From an uncultured Tenacibaculum sp. (lineage in GTDB: Bacteria > Bacteroidota > Bacteroidia > Flavobacteriales > Flavobacteriaceae), in NCBI GenBank assembly GCA_937922085.1, contig CAKZVD010000003.1, forward strand, positions 62,001 through 126,000: DNA of 64,000 bases. The letters run 5' to 3'. Of this stretch, positions 45,389-54,272 are shown in pieces. The number at the start of each line of letters is the position of its first letter. Position 1 is the first letter of the stretch. Under the pieces are notes generated by a model. The model had not been told where the DNA came from. It was given only the letters and a program-made list of their open reading frames with translations, and did not search any database. A program made the position numbers and the translations under genes.

Positions 45389-48300
45389 CTAGTTTCCTAT
45401 TAAACCCTGTCCTTCTATCCAAGGAGCTCCTGCTTGCTTTAAGCTTTGTTCAATACTAGAAATAGTACCATTTATAACGGTTTTTAACTTCGCTTTTATT
45501 CCTTGCAATTGTTTTTTAGCACGATTAAAAGAAGCTTTTTGATTACCTGTTGGTCCATAGGTATTTGATAATGCACTAAAAACTACCCAATTTGCATCAT
45601 TAGGTGTTGGATTAGAACGCTCTCCTATTTCATTTTTTACAGGATCACCACTCAATTCTTTTTGTATGGCTAATAAACGTAATCTAGCAGTATTGATTTG
45701 CTGTAACAAAGCATCATTTGAAGCTGTTGTTTTATTTGCAGCACGTTTCATTGCTCCAATTTTTTGCATCTGACGATTCATTTCTAAATTAGTTGCTGTT
45801 AAATCTTGTTGAAACGCAAATGCTTCTTCTCTAAACTGATTCATTTCACCAAATGATTTTCGAGGTAATGCACCATCATACATAGGAACAACTTTAAATT
45901 CTTTTGGTTCTTGAAGTACAGTAGTAACCCCATCTACACGTTTTACTAAGGTTGCTGTATAGGTACCTGGAGTAGCAAAAATAGTAGGACCTCCAAAAAA
46001 GCCGTTTCTAGAATTTGTTCGAAGTTTTTCTCCTCTTTTACTAGGGTAACTTAATCGCCAATTAACACGGTTAAATCCTTTTTTATTGGTTCCTTTTACA
46101 GTATTTACTAGATTTCCAGCAGCATCTTTTATTAATAATGAAATGACAGGTTTTTCTTGATTTTTTTCCTTTTCAAGCGCTTCCCATCCAGGAAAATTAG
46201 TATTCTTTTTCTCCCTTTCTTTACGTTCGTCTTTTAATGATTTTACTTTATCAGACATAAAATAGGTAAAGTGAGCTCCGTATGCTGGATTTGGCGCTTT
46301 ATATTCCGAATCTCCCTGACTTCCTACTCTACTTGCTTCTTTATACCAATATGCATCTTTAATTGGAAATAAAGTTGCTTCTTTTGATAACATTGAAGTA
46401 TTAAAATTACGTAAAGGTGTAATATCATCTAATATAAAAAAACCTCTACCAAAAGATGCTCCTACTAAATCATTTTCTCTTCTTTGTATCGTAATATCTC
46501 TAAACGAAATGGTAGGAATTCCACTTTTTAACTGTACCCAATTAGTACCACCATTGTAAGTAAAATAAATACCATATTCTGTAGCGGCAAATATTAAATC
46601 TTTATTCACATGATCTTGCACCAATCGCCATATTAAAAGGCGTTCTGGTAAATCACCACTAATAACTGTAAAACTTTTTCCTTTATTAGTACTTTTAAGA
46701 ATATACGGTTTATAATCTCCATATTTGTGATTATCAACAGCAGCATACACAATATTTGCATCAAACAAATCTGCACGTACATCATTTACAAAAGGTACAA
46801 AACCTAGTCCTTTCACATTATTTAATGAATATTTTCTCCATGTTTTTCCGCCATCTTCAGTTGTTTGAATAATTCCGTCATCGGTACCGGCATATAATAA
46901 ACCTTCTTGTTTAGGAGATTCTGCTAAAGAAGTAATGGTATTATAATTAGACATTGCATATACGTCCCAAGCATTATCCCAACTTTGTTGTTTTCCGTAA
47001 TAAGGTAATGTAATACGTTCTTGATTTAAGGTTAAATCTTTAGAAATAGCTGTCCAATCATCTCCTCTATTTTCAGAACGCCAAACACGTTGAGAAGCAA
47101 AATACAATCGTTTAGGATTGTGCGGACTTACTAAAATAGGTGCATCCCAATTAAAACGTTCGTACGGATCTCCTTCTAAAGCTTGTGGTTGAATAAATAC
47201 GGTTTCTTTCGTAGTTTGATCTACTCTCCAAAGAGCTCCTTGTTGAAATTCTCCATAAGTAATATTAGGGTTTCCTGGTTCTATAGCGGATTGATGCCCA
47301 TCTGCACCTAAGGTTTTCCACCAATCAGAATTCGTAATTCCATCTGAATAAATGGTTCTAGAAGGACCACCATGAGATCCGTTGTCTTGCGTTCCTCCGT
47401 AAATTTTATAAAATGGCTTTGAATCGTCTACCGCTAGTTTAAAATACTGTGTAATCGGTAAATTTCTAATAAACTTCCAGCTTTTAGTAAGATCAAAACT
47501 TTCATACAAACCTCCATCAGTACCAAATAATACATAATTAGAATCTGAAGCTTTAAAAGCCATTGCATGACTATCTACATGCTTGTTACGTTCATTCATA
47601 GAATAGAACGTTTTTCCATGATCGTCAGAAATTAATACACGATTATTCATGAAAAATAATTTTCCTTCATGGTGTGGCGATGCATATAATTCTTGATAAT
47701 AATGAGGCCCTGTACCTCCTGAAACAGCGTCTGATTGTTTTTTCCATGATGCTCCTCTATTTGATGACATAAAAACACCTCCTTTTTTTCTGTCTAATTC
47801 AATAGCAGCATAGATAACATCTGGATTAAAAGGAGAAATTGCCAATCCAATTTTCCCTAAATTTGAGTGAGGTATTCCTTTTTTTAATTGAGTCCAAGTT
47901 TCACCACCATCTGTACTTTTGTGAATTCCAGAACCAGGTCCTCCACCTAAATAACCAGAAACAGTACGTTGACGTTGCCAAGTAGCTGCATATAAAACAT
48001 CTGTATTTCTAGGGTCTATCACTAAATCAGTAGCGCCTACCCATTCACTATCTCCTAAAGTTCTTTTCCAAGATTTCCCTCCATCTATTGATTTATATAC
48101 ACCTCGTTCTCCTCCAGAAGACCATAAAGGCCCTTGAGAAACTACCCAAATAATATTAGAATTTTCAGGATGTACGATGATTTTTGAAAGATGTTCTGAG
48201 TTTTTTAATCCCATGTTTTTCCAACTAGCTCCGTCATCATGACTTACATAAATACCATCTCCAAAAGCAACATGACGTCCTCCTACATTTTCTCCTGTTC

Positions 48301-48619
48301 CTACCCAAATAGTATGTGTATTGTTAGGATCGATAGCAATGGTTCCAATAGAATACGTTTTTTGATTATCAAAAATTGGTTTCCATGTAGTACCTGAATT
48401 CGTTGTTTTCCATACACCTCCAGACCCTACAGCAACATACCAGATATTTTCATTTTTAGGATGAATAGCAATATCTGCTATTCTTCCAGAAGTAAATGCA
48501 GGTCCAATATTTCTAAATGATAAGCCCCCAAAGGTTTTACTATCAATTTTTTGAGCTTCTAATGGAATTATTAAAAGCATGAGCCCCAGTGCTAATAATA
48601 ATTTTGAAATTGAATTCAT
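45389..48619 (-). CDS. Exported Asp-box beta-propeller protein (sortilin/VPS10-like), paralogue 3
   Basis: A 1076-residue exported protein (signal peptide about 1-22, PLEAQ) with the same arrangement as paralogue 2: Asp-box repeats (GSGGVWKTTNSGTTWKPIFD, SHDDGASWKNMGLKNSEH, SIDGGKSWKR, STDGGETWTQ, EDGGKTWRK), a beta sandwich and a helical C-terminus. Paralogues 2 and 3 are a tandem duplication separated by 326 bp, each with its own terminator, so they appear to be independent transcripts. Function is unknown. Confidence 0.7.
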   Translation of the reverse strand: MNSISKLLLALGLMLLIIPLEAQKIDSKTFGGLSFRNIGPAFTSGRIADIAIHPKNENIWYVAVGSGGVWKTTNSGTTWKPIFDNQKTYSIGTIAIDPNNTHTIWVGTGENVGGRHVAFGDGIYVSHDDGASWKNMGLKNSEHLSKIIVHPENSNIIWVVSQGPLWSSGGERGVYKSIDGGKSWKRTLGDSEWVGATDLVIDPRNTDVLYAATWQRQRTVSGYLGGGPGSGIHKSTDGGETWTQLKKGIPHSNLGKIGLAISPFNPDVIYAAIELDRKKGGVFMSSNRGASWKKQSDAVSGGTGPHYYQELYASPHHEGKLFFMNNRVLISDDHGKTFYSMNERNKHVDSHAMAFKASDSNYVLFGTDGGLYESFDLTKSWKFIRNLPITQYFKLAVDDSKPFYKIYGGTQDNGSHGGPSRTIYSDGITNSDWWKTLGADGHQSAIEPGNPNITYGEFQQGALWRVDQTTKETVFIQPQALEGDPYERFNWDAPILVSPHNPKRLYFASQRVWRSENRGDDWTAISKDLTLNQERITLPYYGKQQSWDNAWDVYAMSNYNTITSLAESPKQEGLLYAGTDDGIIQTTEDGGKTWRKYSLNNVKGLGFVPFVNDVRADLFDANIVYAAVDNHKYGDYKPYILKSTNKGKSFTVISGDLPERLLIWRLVQDHVNKDLIFAATEYGIYFTYNGGTNWVQLKSGIPTISFRDITIQRRENDLVGASFGRGFFILDDITPLRNFNTSMLSKEATLFPIKDAYWYKEASRVGSQGDSEYKAPNPAYGAHFTYFMSDKVKSLKDERKEREKKNTNFPGWEALEKEKNQEKPVISLLIKDAAGNLVNTVKGTNKKGFNRVNWRLSYPSKRGEKLRTNSRNGFFGGPTIFATPGTYTATLVKRVDGVTTVLQEPKEFKVVPMYDGALPRKSFGEMNQFREEAFAFQQDLTATNLEMNRQMQKIGAMKRAANKTTASNDALLQQINTARLRLLAIQKELSGDPVKNEIGERSNPTPNDANWVVFSALSNTYGPTGNQKASFNRAKKQLQGIKAKLKTVINGTISSIEQSLKQAGAPWIEGQGLIGN

Positions 48620-49023
48620 TTTTTAAGATTTAAATTTATGATTAGGTTGATTTGGTTTGTATTTTAATTATACCCCAGCAAGACATGTCAACAATGATTA
48701 ACTAATCATTGTTAAATTCTAATTTTTTAATAAAAAAACATTAAAAATATTTGATGCTTTACTTTAATATTTAATACAATACTTAAATATAAGGCTATTG
48801 CATATCTTTAATAAATATTACTATTTTTTAGCAATTTTTTAACAGATAAATCATTTATAAAGTATAATATTCAACAATAAGTACTTATACGTTTAAATAA
48901 CAGTAAATTGTTAATTTGGGTATTTTTAAAGTGAAAAATTACACGAATTGACAAAATCTCCTTCTAAAGTACATAACGTTTTTAATGATATAAAATGCTA
49001 TTTATTTTCTAAAAAAAAAATTC
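48620..49023. other. AT-rich intergenic region
   Basis: About 400 bp without any recognised gene, hairpin or repeat. A 12-bp palindrome ATAAGTACTTAT at 48877-48888 was considered but does not have the spacing of the candidate operators near the nitrate genes. Confidence 0.4.
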
Positions 49024-49143
49024 TTATAACACATTTTCATATAGCTCAACAACATTTAAAAATGAAATTTGAATACAGTAATCTTCAATACTTTTTCTAG
49101 TTATAAACGCATCGTTAATAATTAAACAATCAAGCTTTTTCAT
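49024..49143 (-). pseudogene. Remnant of a LytTR response regulator (N-terminal 39 codons)
   Basis: A minus-strand frame starting MKKLDCLIINDAFITRKSIE and ending after NVVELYENVL at a stop. It aligns without gaps to residues 1-39 of the regulator encoded at 16245-16928, with 22 of 39 identical by my count. The phospho-acceptor region and the whole DNA-binding domain are missing, so it cannot function. An acidic-pair residue is also changed (IND for IDD). Confidence 0.75.
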
Positions 49144-49154
49144 TCTTTTAAATG

Positions 49155-49199
49155 TTATAAACGAATAGAGAGATTGGTAGTATGACGCAATTTATCCCT
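49155..49199 (-). pseudogene. Remnant of a sensor kinase C-terminus
   Basis: The last 14 codons before a TAA read RDKLRHTTNLSIRL, matching KDKDIHTVQLTINL at the end of the kinase encoded at 16938-17957 (7 of 14 identical). The stop lies 11 bp before the start of the regulator remnant, as against 9 bp in the intact pair, so gene order and spacing are preserved. Short on its own, convincing through its position. Confidence 0.65.
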
Positions 49200-49232
49200 T
49201 TAAATGTTTAATTGATTTTTGTTAGGATATAG

Positions 49233-49352
49233 GAAACCTCTAATCAGTTAATTGGATTAGGATTCTTCTCTCAGTTTTTAGATTATTATGAAGATAACCT
49301 TTTTCTAAAACGAGAGGAACCTATAAAAGATCAAAAAGTTAGAAATAATTAA
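49233..49352 (+). pseudogene. Remnant of an M23 lipoprotein gene (last 39 codons)
   Basis: A plus-strand frame reading ETSNQLIGLGFFSQFLDYYE then DNLFLKREEPIKDQKVRNN and a stop. It aligns with the end of the M23 lipoprotein at 19472-20203 (GTSGQLGGLGLPAQFLDYYE then DGEFVERSEPVRGQKVKKQ). There is a TAG directly upstream in frame and no start codon. It lies only 34 bp from the kinase remnant, so a deletion removed everything between. Confidence 0.75.
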
Positions 49353-49416
49353 AATAAACGAAAGATTATTGTAGCAAATTTAAAAGTATATCGTCATAGT
49401 TTTAAACACTTTAGAA

Positions 49417-50073
49417 ATGGAATTAAAACGTTTACAAAAAATAGGTGGAATTTGTGGTATTCTTGAAGGGTTAATCTACATATTTGCTTTTATTGTTTAT
49501 GGAGTAATATTGGTATATCCAGGTAAAAATGCGAATGCAGTTGAAGAATTTCATTTTCTATCGGATAACTACTTTATATTATTTACTTTAAATATAATTA
49601 GTTATGTATTATTTGGTATTCTATTAGCTGTGTTAGTGTTAGCATTATATCAACGGTTAAAAAAACATGCTCCAAATTTTTCAAAATTGACTTTCATATT
49701 TGGTATCTTATGGGTTGGTTTAGTTATCGCAAGTGGAATGATTGCTAATATAGGCCTCAATTCAATAGTTAAAATAGGGAGTACAGATCCAGAAAAAGCA
49801 ATGTTAATTTGGGATTCTGTTAGTATTGTTACTGAAGGTTTAGGTGGAGGAAATGAAATTGTAGGTGGTATATGGGTACTTTTACTAAGTATTCTTTCAT
49901 TTAAAATAAAAATGTTTTCAAAATCGCTTCATATATTAGGAATGTTGGTTGGTTTTGCAGGAATAGCAACCATATATCCATTAGATATTTTTACAGAAAT
50001 ATTTGGTCTTAGTCAAATAATCTGGTTTTTATGGATTGGAATTGCTATGATTCGTAAACCGAAAATTAATTGA
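49417..50073 (+). CDS. DUF4386-like integral membrane protein
   Basis: A 218-residue protein with about six membrane segments, starting LKRLQKIGGICGILEGLIYI and closing with an IWFLWIGIAMI helix, in the style of DUF4386 proteins of unknown function. It lies just downstream of the ghost locus, and another DUF4386-like gene (21748-22395) lies downstream of the intact counterpart of that ghost, so it may belong to the same ancestral duplication. Confidence 0.62.
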   Translation: MELKRLQKIGGICGILEGLIYIFAFIVYGVILVYPGKNANAVEEFHFLSDNYFILFTLNIISYVLFGILLAVLVLALYQRLKKHAPNFSKLTFIFGILWVGLVIASGMIANIGLNSIVKIGSTDPEKAMLIWDSVSIVTEGLGGGNEIVGGIWVLLLSILSFKIKMFSKSLHILGMLVGFAGIATIYPLDIFTEIFGLSQIIWFLWIGIAMIRKPKIN

Positions 50074-50125
50074 GAAACATATATTCTATTTTAAAAAATT
50101 AACCAGACTAAATTTGCTAAAATTT

Positions 50126-50983
50126 ATGATATCACTTTTTAAGACAGCAGATGGAAAAAAGGAGATTTTGGATTTATATAATCAAAAATTGAAAGACCTT
50201 AATATCGAATTTAAAAACTCGATAATTGATACCTCATATGGTGAAACAAATATAATTATAGCAGGAAAATCAGAAAACCCACCAATTATATTAGTTCATG
50301 GTTCCAATGGTTGTGCACCAGTTGCATTAGAAACCTATTCTAATTTAAATAAGTCTTTTAGAGTTTACGCTATTGATGTTTTAGCACAGCCAAATAAAAG
50401 TGCAGAAACAAGATTAAGTATGAAAGATGAATCCTATGGAAAATGGATGGTTGAAATTATAACTGCTTTAAAACTTGATAACCTAACCATGGCTGGCTTT
50501 TCATTTGGTGGACTTGTGATATTAAAAACATTAGAATTTGATGAAAGTAAAATAAAAGAAGTTTATTTATCTGCACCCGCATACATTGTAAATGGGAATC
50601 CTTTGAAAGTTTTGTTTAAAATATTTATTCCAATGAAACGGTTTATGAAAACTAAGAAATTGAAATATCTAGAGAAATTTTTGAATGAAGTTTTTACTGA
50701 TCGTGATGAATTTGCTTTTAAATACCTTTCAAAGGTGTTCTTACATTTTAACATGGACTTTACTCCTCTTCCTGTTATTAATACTAAAAAAGCAAGTTTA
50801 ATAAAAACACCAATAACATTGTTTGCTGGAAAAAAGGACATTCTTTTTCCAGGGAATAAAATGATTAAAAGATCTAAAAAGATTTTTCCTAGTTTAAAAA
50901 GTATCACACTTTTTGAAGACTCTAAACATGTTCAAAATAAAAAGCAAAACGAATTAATTGAAAGCATTATATTAAAAAAATAA
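50126..50983 (+). CDS. Alpha/beta hydrolase
   Basis: An alpha/beta hydrolase of about 285 residues, cytoplasmic. The oxyanion loop is VHGSNGC, the nucleophile elbow GFSFGG carries the catalytic Ser, the Asp is probably in FAGKKDILFP, and the His in DSKHVQN. The substrate is unknown: esterase, lipase and dehalogenase-like activities all share this fold. The frame is open from a TTG at 50114, but the ATG at 50126 fits better and is chosen here. It lies 52 bp after the DUF4386 gene on the same strand. Confidence 0.75.
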   Translation: MISLFKTADGKKEILDLYNQKLKDLNIEFKNSIIDTSYGETNIIIAGKSENPPIILVHGSNGCAPVALETYSNLNKSFRVYAIDVLAQPNKSAETRLSMKDESYGKWMVEIITALKLDNLTMAGFSFGGLVILKTLEFDESKIKEVYLSAPAYIVNGNPLKVLFKIFIPMKRFMKTKKLKYLEKFLNEVFTDRDEFAFKYLSKVFLHFNMDFTPLPVINTKKASLIKTPITLFAGKKDILFPGNKMIKRSKKIFPSLKSITLFEDSKHVQNKKQNELIESIILKK

Positions 50984-51299
50984 ACAACTAATTATCAAAA
51001 CAATAAAACAGTTTTTTTTTTAATTTAAACTTTATCAAATTTTATATGTTATTGTATAAAATTACTCTTACAAAATAATTTTTGCATACTTATTTATTAC
51101 AAAATTTTAGATGAACTGTCTCAATCCAAGGGTACGAGGTATCTATAATTTTTTTTTCTTTTCGAGGCAAGCCTCAGGGAATCGAACCCTTGATTATCGT
51201 TCTGCGATTAAATATATTTTTTAAAAAACATCAAGGAGTTTTAACCCTCTTGATAAGCAGTATTCATTCAGAAATAATGTTTGTTTACTTCTTAAAAAC
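50984..51299. other. Intergenic region with GC-rich hairpin and T-arm-like sequence
   Basis: No gene is seen. A GAGGC-AA-GCCTC hairpin (51163-51175) is followed by GGGAATCGAACCC (51177-51189), whose complement GGGTTCGATTCCC looks like a tRNA T arm. No anticodon or acceptor arm accompanies it, so it is not a tRNA gene. At 51229-51255 a weaker hairpin (ATCAAG/CTTGAT) may end the nitrate transporter operon. Confidence 0.5.
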
Positions 51300-52559
51300 T
51301 TAATTTAAAAATTTTGGTTTTATAGTAAGCATAACCCAAGCCCAATTTTGTATATCAGCAGCGGCATTTTCTGTAATTCCTTTAAGTTCATACATTCCGT
51401 CAGATAAAAACATATGTGAATATCCTAATTGTAATTTAGCTCCTTTTATTTTAGTCGTAAAAGCTAAATCTAACTCTGTCCCTAATGATTTTTCTCCGCT
51501 AACTAATTCTTCAGCACCTTTAAAATTAAGTGCTTTTACTAAAAGTGAAGATTTTTCACTTAATTTAAATTTTGCACTAGCATGAATATCTACTAAACCT
51601 ATTGAATTTGCATGGTTTCCTACATAAAAATAATCCATAAAACCATTAAATTTATGGTTAGTACCATATAAAGGAAAAAATGCTGCTGAATCATCTGTTC
51701 TTCCACTAATGATTTCAGCGCCTAATCCTACACCAACTTTTGGTGCTACCTTATAATTTACATCTAAACTAGCTAAATAAGCTCCTACATTAACATCTCC
51801 TTGTCTTTTTCCTGTTTGATAAAATAAATTAGAAATTACACCTAGTTTATCTTTTTTATAATTTAAATGAGAACCTAAAGTTACTAAGCTACTTGTTGTT
51901 CCTGCAGAGCTACCATCTGTTAATAAATCTTGAAAAGTAGTATTTAAAGCTAATAAACTAGCTGAGAAATCATTCCATTTTTGTTTTAAATATAAATATT
52001 GCATTGCTTTATACGAAAAAAAACCTACAGTAGTATAATCAGTTCCTACAGAAGAAAAACCAGATATATTTGATTTATCTTGATTAAAAGCCAACCCAAC
52101 ATCCAATAAAAAATTATCTTTCTTATATTTTACTATAGCTACATCATGGTTACGAGCTTGTTGCGCCCAACCAACACTACCTAAAATACGTTGATCATCA
52201 TAATCTATTGTTTGTCTACCAATTTTTGTAGACCATCCTTTTCCTATTTTAATTTCTGCCCAAGCTTGAAAAACACTAAAGGAATTATTTGCATCTTGTA
52301 TTAATAACTGCCTGTTTTCTCCCCAAGTTAATACATCTTGAATACTAAGATAAAACGTATATGCGTCTACTTTATAACCTGCATTAACTCTAACTCTAGT
52401 TGATATACCAAAACCAGCATCTGAATCTTCAGGGATAATATTTCCATAGCCATTTCTATATTCTGTTCGTGGACGAAATTCTCCATCTAAAGTAAACTGT
52501 GCCTGTACAAATTGGGTTACGAATGCTAAAAGCATTAGTATTAATAAATTATTTTTCAT
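51300..52559 (-). CDS. Outer-membrane porin (alginate-export family), nitrate locus
   Basis: A 419-residue outer-membrane barrel (signal peptide about 1-20, QFVQAQ) of the alginate_exp/OprD-like type: FRPRTEYRNGYG near the start, GRQTIDYDDQRILGSVGWAQ in the middle, and a closing strand WAWVMLTIKPKFLN. It is the last gene of the nitrate ABC transporter operon, starting 23 bp after the second ATPase gene. In that context it most likely lets nitrate or nitrite cross the outer membrane; that role is inferred from position. Confidence 0.72.
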   Translation of the reverse strand: MKNNLLILMLLAFVTQFVQAQFTLDGEFRPRTEYRNGYGNIIPEDSDAGFGISTRVRVNAGYKVDAYTFYLSIQDVLTWGENRQLLIQDANNSFSVFQAWAEIKIGKGWSTKIGRQTIDYDDQRILGSVGWAQQARNHDVAIVKYKKDNFLLDVGLAFNQDKSNISGFSSVGTDYTTVGFFSYKAMQYLYLKQKWNDFSASLLALNTTFQDLLTDGSSAGTTSSLVTLGSHLNYKKDKLGVISNLFYQTGKRQGDVNVGAYLASLDVNYKVAPKVGVGLGAEIISGRTDDSAAFFPLYGTNHKFNGFMDYFYVGNHANSIGLVDIHASAKFKLSEKSSLLVKALNFKGAEELVSGEKSLGTELDLAFTTKIKGAKLQLGYSHMFLSDGMYELKGITENAAADIQNWAWVMLTIKPKFLN

Positions 52560-52582
52560 GTGAAGTTTTTATTTGAATTATT

Positions 52583-53407
52583 TTAATGTTCTAAAAAGTC
52601 GATTAAATGTTTTCTATATGTATAGTAATCAATATGTTCTAATACGCTTTTACGTGTTCTAGGTCTTTTAAAATCAATGTTTAATATATCTCCTATTTTC
52701 GCTTTTGGTCCGCTAGTCATCATTACTACTCTATCTGCTAAAAAAATAGCTTCATCTACATCATGAGTAATCATAACAGCGGTAATTTTTTCTTTATTCC
52801 AAATTTCAATAAGAATGTCTTGAAGTTCTCCTCTAGTTAATGAATCTAACATACCAAAAGGTTCATCTAGTAATAATACTTTAGGTTTTATAGCAAATGC
52901 TCTAGCAATACCAACACGTTGTTGCATTCCTTGAGATAGTTCACTTGCCTTTTTATAAAAAGCATCTTCTAATCCTACTTTTTGAAGGTAATATTTTGCA
53001 ATATCATTTCTTTGTGCTTTTGTTGCATGTGGGAAAACTTGTTTTACACCAAGTAAAACATTTTGTAAAGACGTCATCCATGGCATTAAACTTGGCGATT
53101 GAAAAATAACTCCTCTATCTGGTCCTGGCCCTTTAATATACTTTCCTAAAACAGCTATATTTCCTCCTGAAATTTCATTTAAACCTGCAATCATAGAAAG
53201 CATGGTTGTTTTTCCACATCCAGAATGCCCAATAATAGTTACAAATTCTTCTTTCATAATTTGTAGATTTAAATTTTCAAGTACTACATAATCGCCCTTT
53301 GGAGTTGGATATATCTTTTTTAAATCTTTTAAATCTAACATTACTTTAGAAGCCGGAAAAAGGCCGTTTTCTGTTTCCCTTATAATTGTATTTGTGTTCA
53401 TGTTCAT
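52583..53407 (-). CDS. Nitrate/taurine-type ABC transporter ATPase (NrtD-like)
   Basis: A 274-residue ABC ATPase for an NrtABCD-type importer. Walker A is GHSGCGKTT, the signature reads LSQGMQQRVGIARA (Gln in place of the usual Gly/Asn at the third position), Walker B is VLLLDEPFG and the H-loop THD follows. Two ATPases with separate signatures are encoded side by side, as in cyanobacterial NrtC/NrtD, but the NrtA-like regulatory tail of NrtC is absent from both. A second Met three codons in is an alternative start. Confidence 0.8.
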   Translation of the reverse strand: MNMNTNTIIRETENGLFPASKVMLDLKDLKKIYPTPKGDYVVLENLNLQIMKEEFVTIIGHSGCGKTTMLSMIAGLNEISGGNIAVLGKYIKGPGPDRGVIFQSPSLMPWMTSLQNVLLGVKQVFPHATKAQRNDIAKYYLQKVGLEDAFYKKASELSQGMQQRVGIARAFAIKPKVLLLDEPFGMLDSLTRGELQDILIEIWNKEKITAVMITHDVDEAIFLADRVVMMTSGPKAKIGDILNIDFKRPRTRKSVLEHIDYYTYRKHLIDFLEH

Positions 53408-53412
53408 TAATT

Positions 53413-54258
53413 TTAAAAATATCCTACAAAACTTTTTGGGGCTATCTCTGGTAATAATATTTGTTCTTGAGCCTCTACTTTTCTCTCATTTCCTATGTCC
53501 ATTAAATACTCTATAATGGCATTTCTAGTATTTTTAAAATTTATATTGTCGTTTAGTGCTGTTTTATCTCTTGGTCGCTCAAGATCAATTTTAAACTCAG
53601 GGCCTAATGTTGCTTTAGGGTCAGGTCGTAAAGGGATTATTCTATCTGCCATATAAATACCTTCATCTACATCATTTGTTATTAATAAAGCAGTTCTTTT
53701 ATCTTTTTCCCAAATATTTAAAATTTCATCTTGTAAATTACCGCGAGTTAAAGCATCTAATGCACCTAAAGGTTCATCCATAACAATCATTTCTGGCTTC
53801 ATAGCTAAAGCTCTTGCTACTGCTACTCGTTGACGCATACCTCCAGAAAGTTCTTTTGGTCTTTTGTTTATAGCCGGAGTTAAACCTACCATTTCTACAT
53901 ACATAGCGACTATGTCATTTAATACTGTTTTTGTTTCTTTCGGAAAAGCTTCTTTAACAGCCATAAATATATTCTGACTTACCGTTAACCAAGGTAGTAA
54001 CGAGTAATTTTGAAATATAACACCACGCTCATGACTTGTTCCTTTTACTTCTTTTCCTTTAAATAAAACCTGTCCGCTTGTTGGTGTAATTAAACCGTTA
54101 ATCAAATTAACTAAAGTTGTTTTCCCGCTACCAGTAAATCCGACAATAGCAACAAACTCTCCTTCTTCTATAGATAAATTTATATTCGAAAGTACTTCGG
54201 TAGTAGTATTTCCTAAACCATAGTTTTTATATATGTTTTTTAACTCTAAATATGCCAT
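53413..54258 (-). CDS. Nitrate/taurine-type ABC transporter ATPase (NrtC/D-like)
   Basis: A 281-residue ABC ATPase: Walker A GFTGSGKTT (40-48), signature LSGGMRQRVAVARA, Walker B MIVMDEPLG, then TNDVDEGIYMADRI in place of the common THDVDEA, so the switch histidine of the H-loop is Asn here. If correct, this subunit may be the non-hydrolysing half of an asymmetric dimer with the other ATPase (which keeps THD). The C-terminus has an extension of about 20 residues ending SFVGYF. It lies between the permease (14 bp) and the second ATPase (5 bp). Confidence 0.8.
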   Translation of the reverse strand: MAYLELKNIYKNYGLGNTTTEVLSNINLSIEEGEFVAIVGFTGSGKTTLVNLINGLITPTSGQVLFKGKEVKGTSHERGVIFQNYSLLPWLTVSQNIFMAVKEAFPKETKTVLNDIVAMYVEMVGLTPAINKRPKELSGGMRQRVAVARALAMKPEMIVMDEPLGALDALTRGNLQDEILNIWEKDKRTALLITNDVDEGIYMADRIIPLRPDPKATLGPEFKIDLERPRDKTALNDNINFKNTRNAIIEYLMDIGNERKVEAQEQILLPEIAPKSFVGYF

Positions 54259-54272
54259 AACTTTTCTATGAT

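Noticed and set aside
48877..48888. Palindrome ATAAGTACTTAT as a further FNR-type operator
   Set aside because: The half sites adjoin without the 4-bp spacer, and the sequence does not precede a nitrate or cofactor gene.
51177..51189. Possible tRNA gene on the minus strand
   Set aside because: Only a T-arm-like 13-mer is present; no acceptor, D or anticodon arms can be folded from the flanks.
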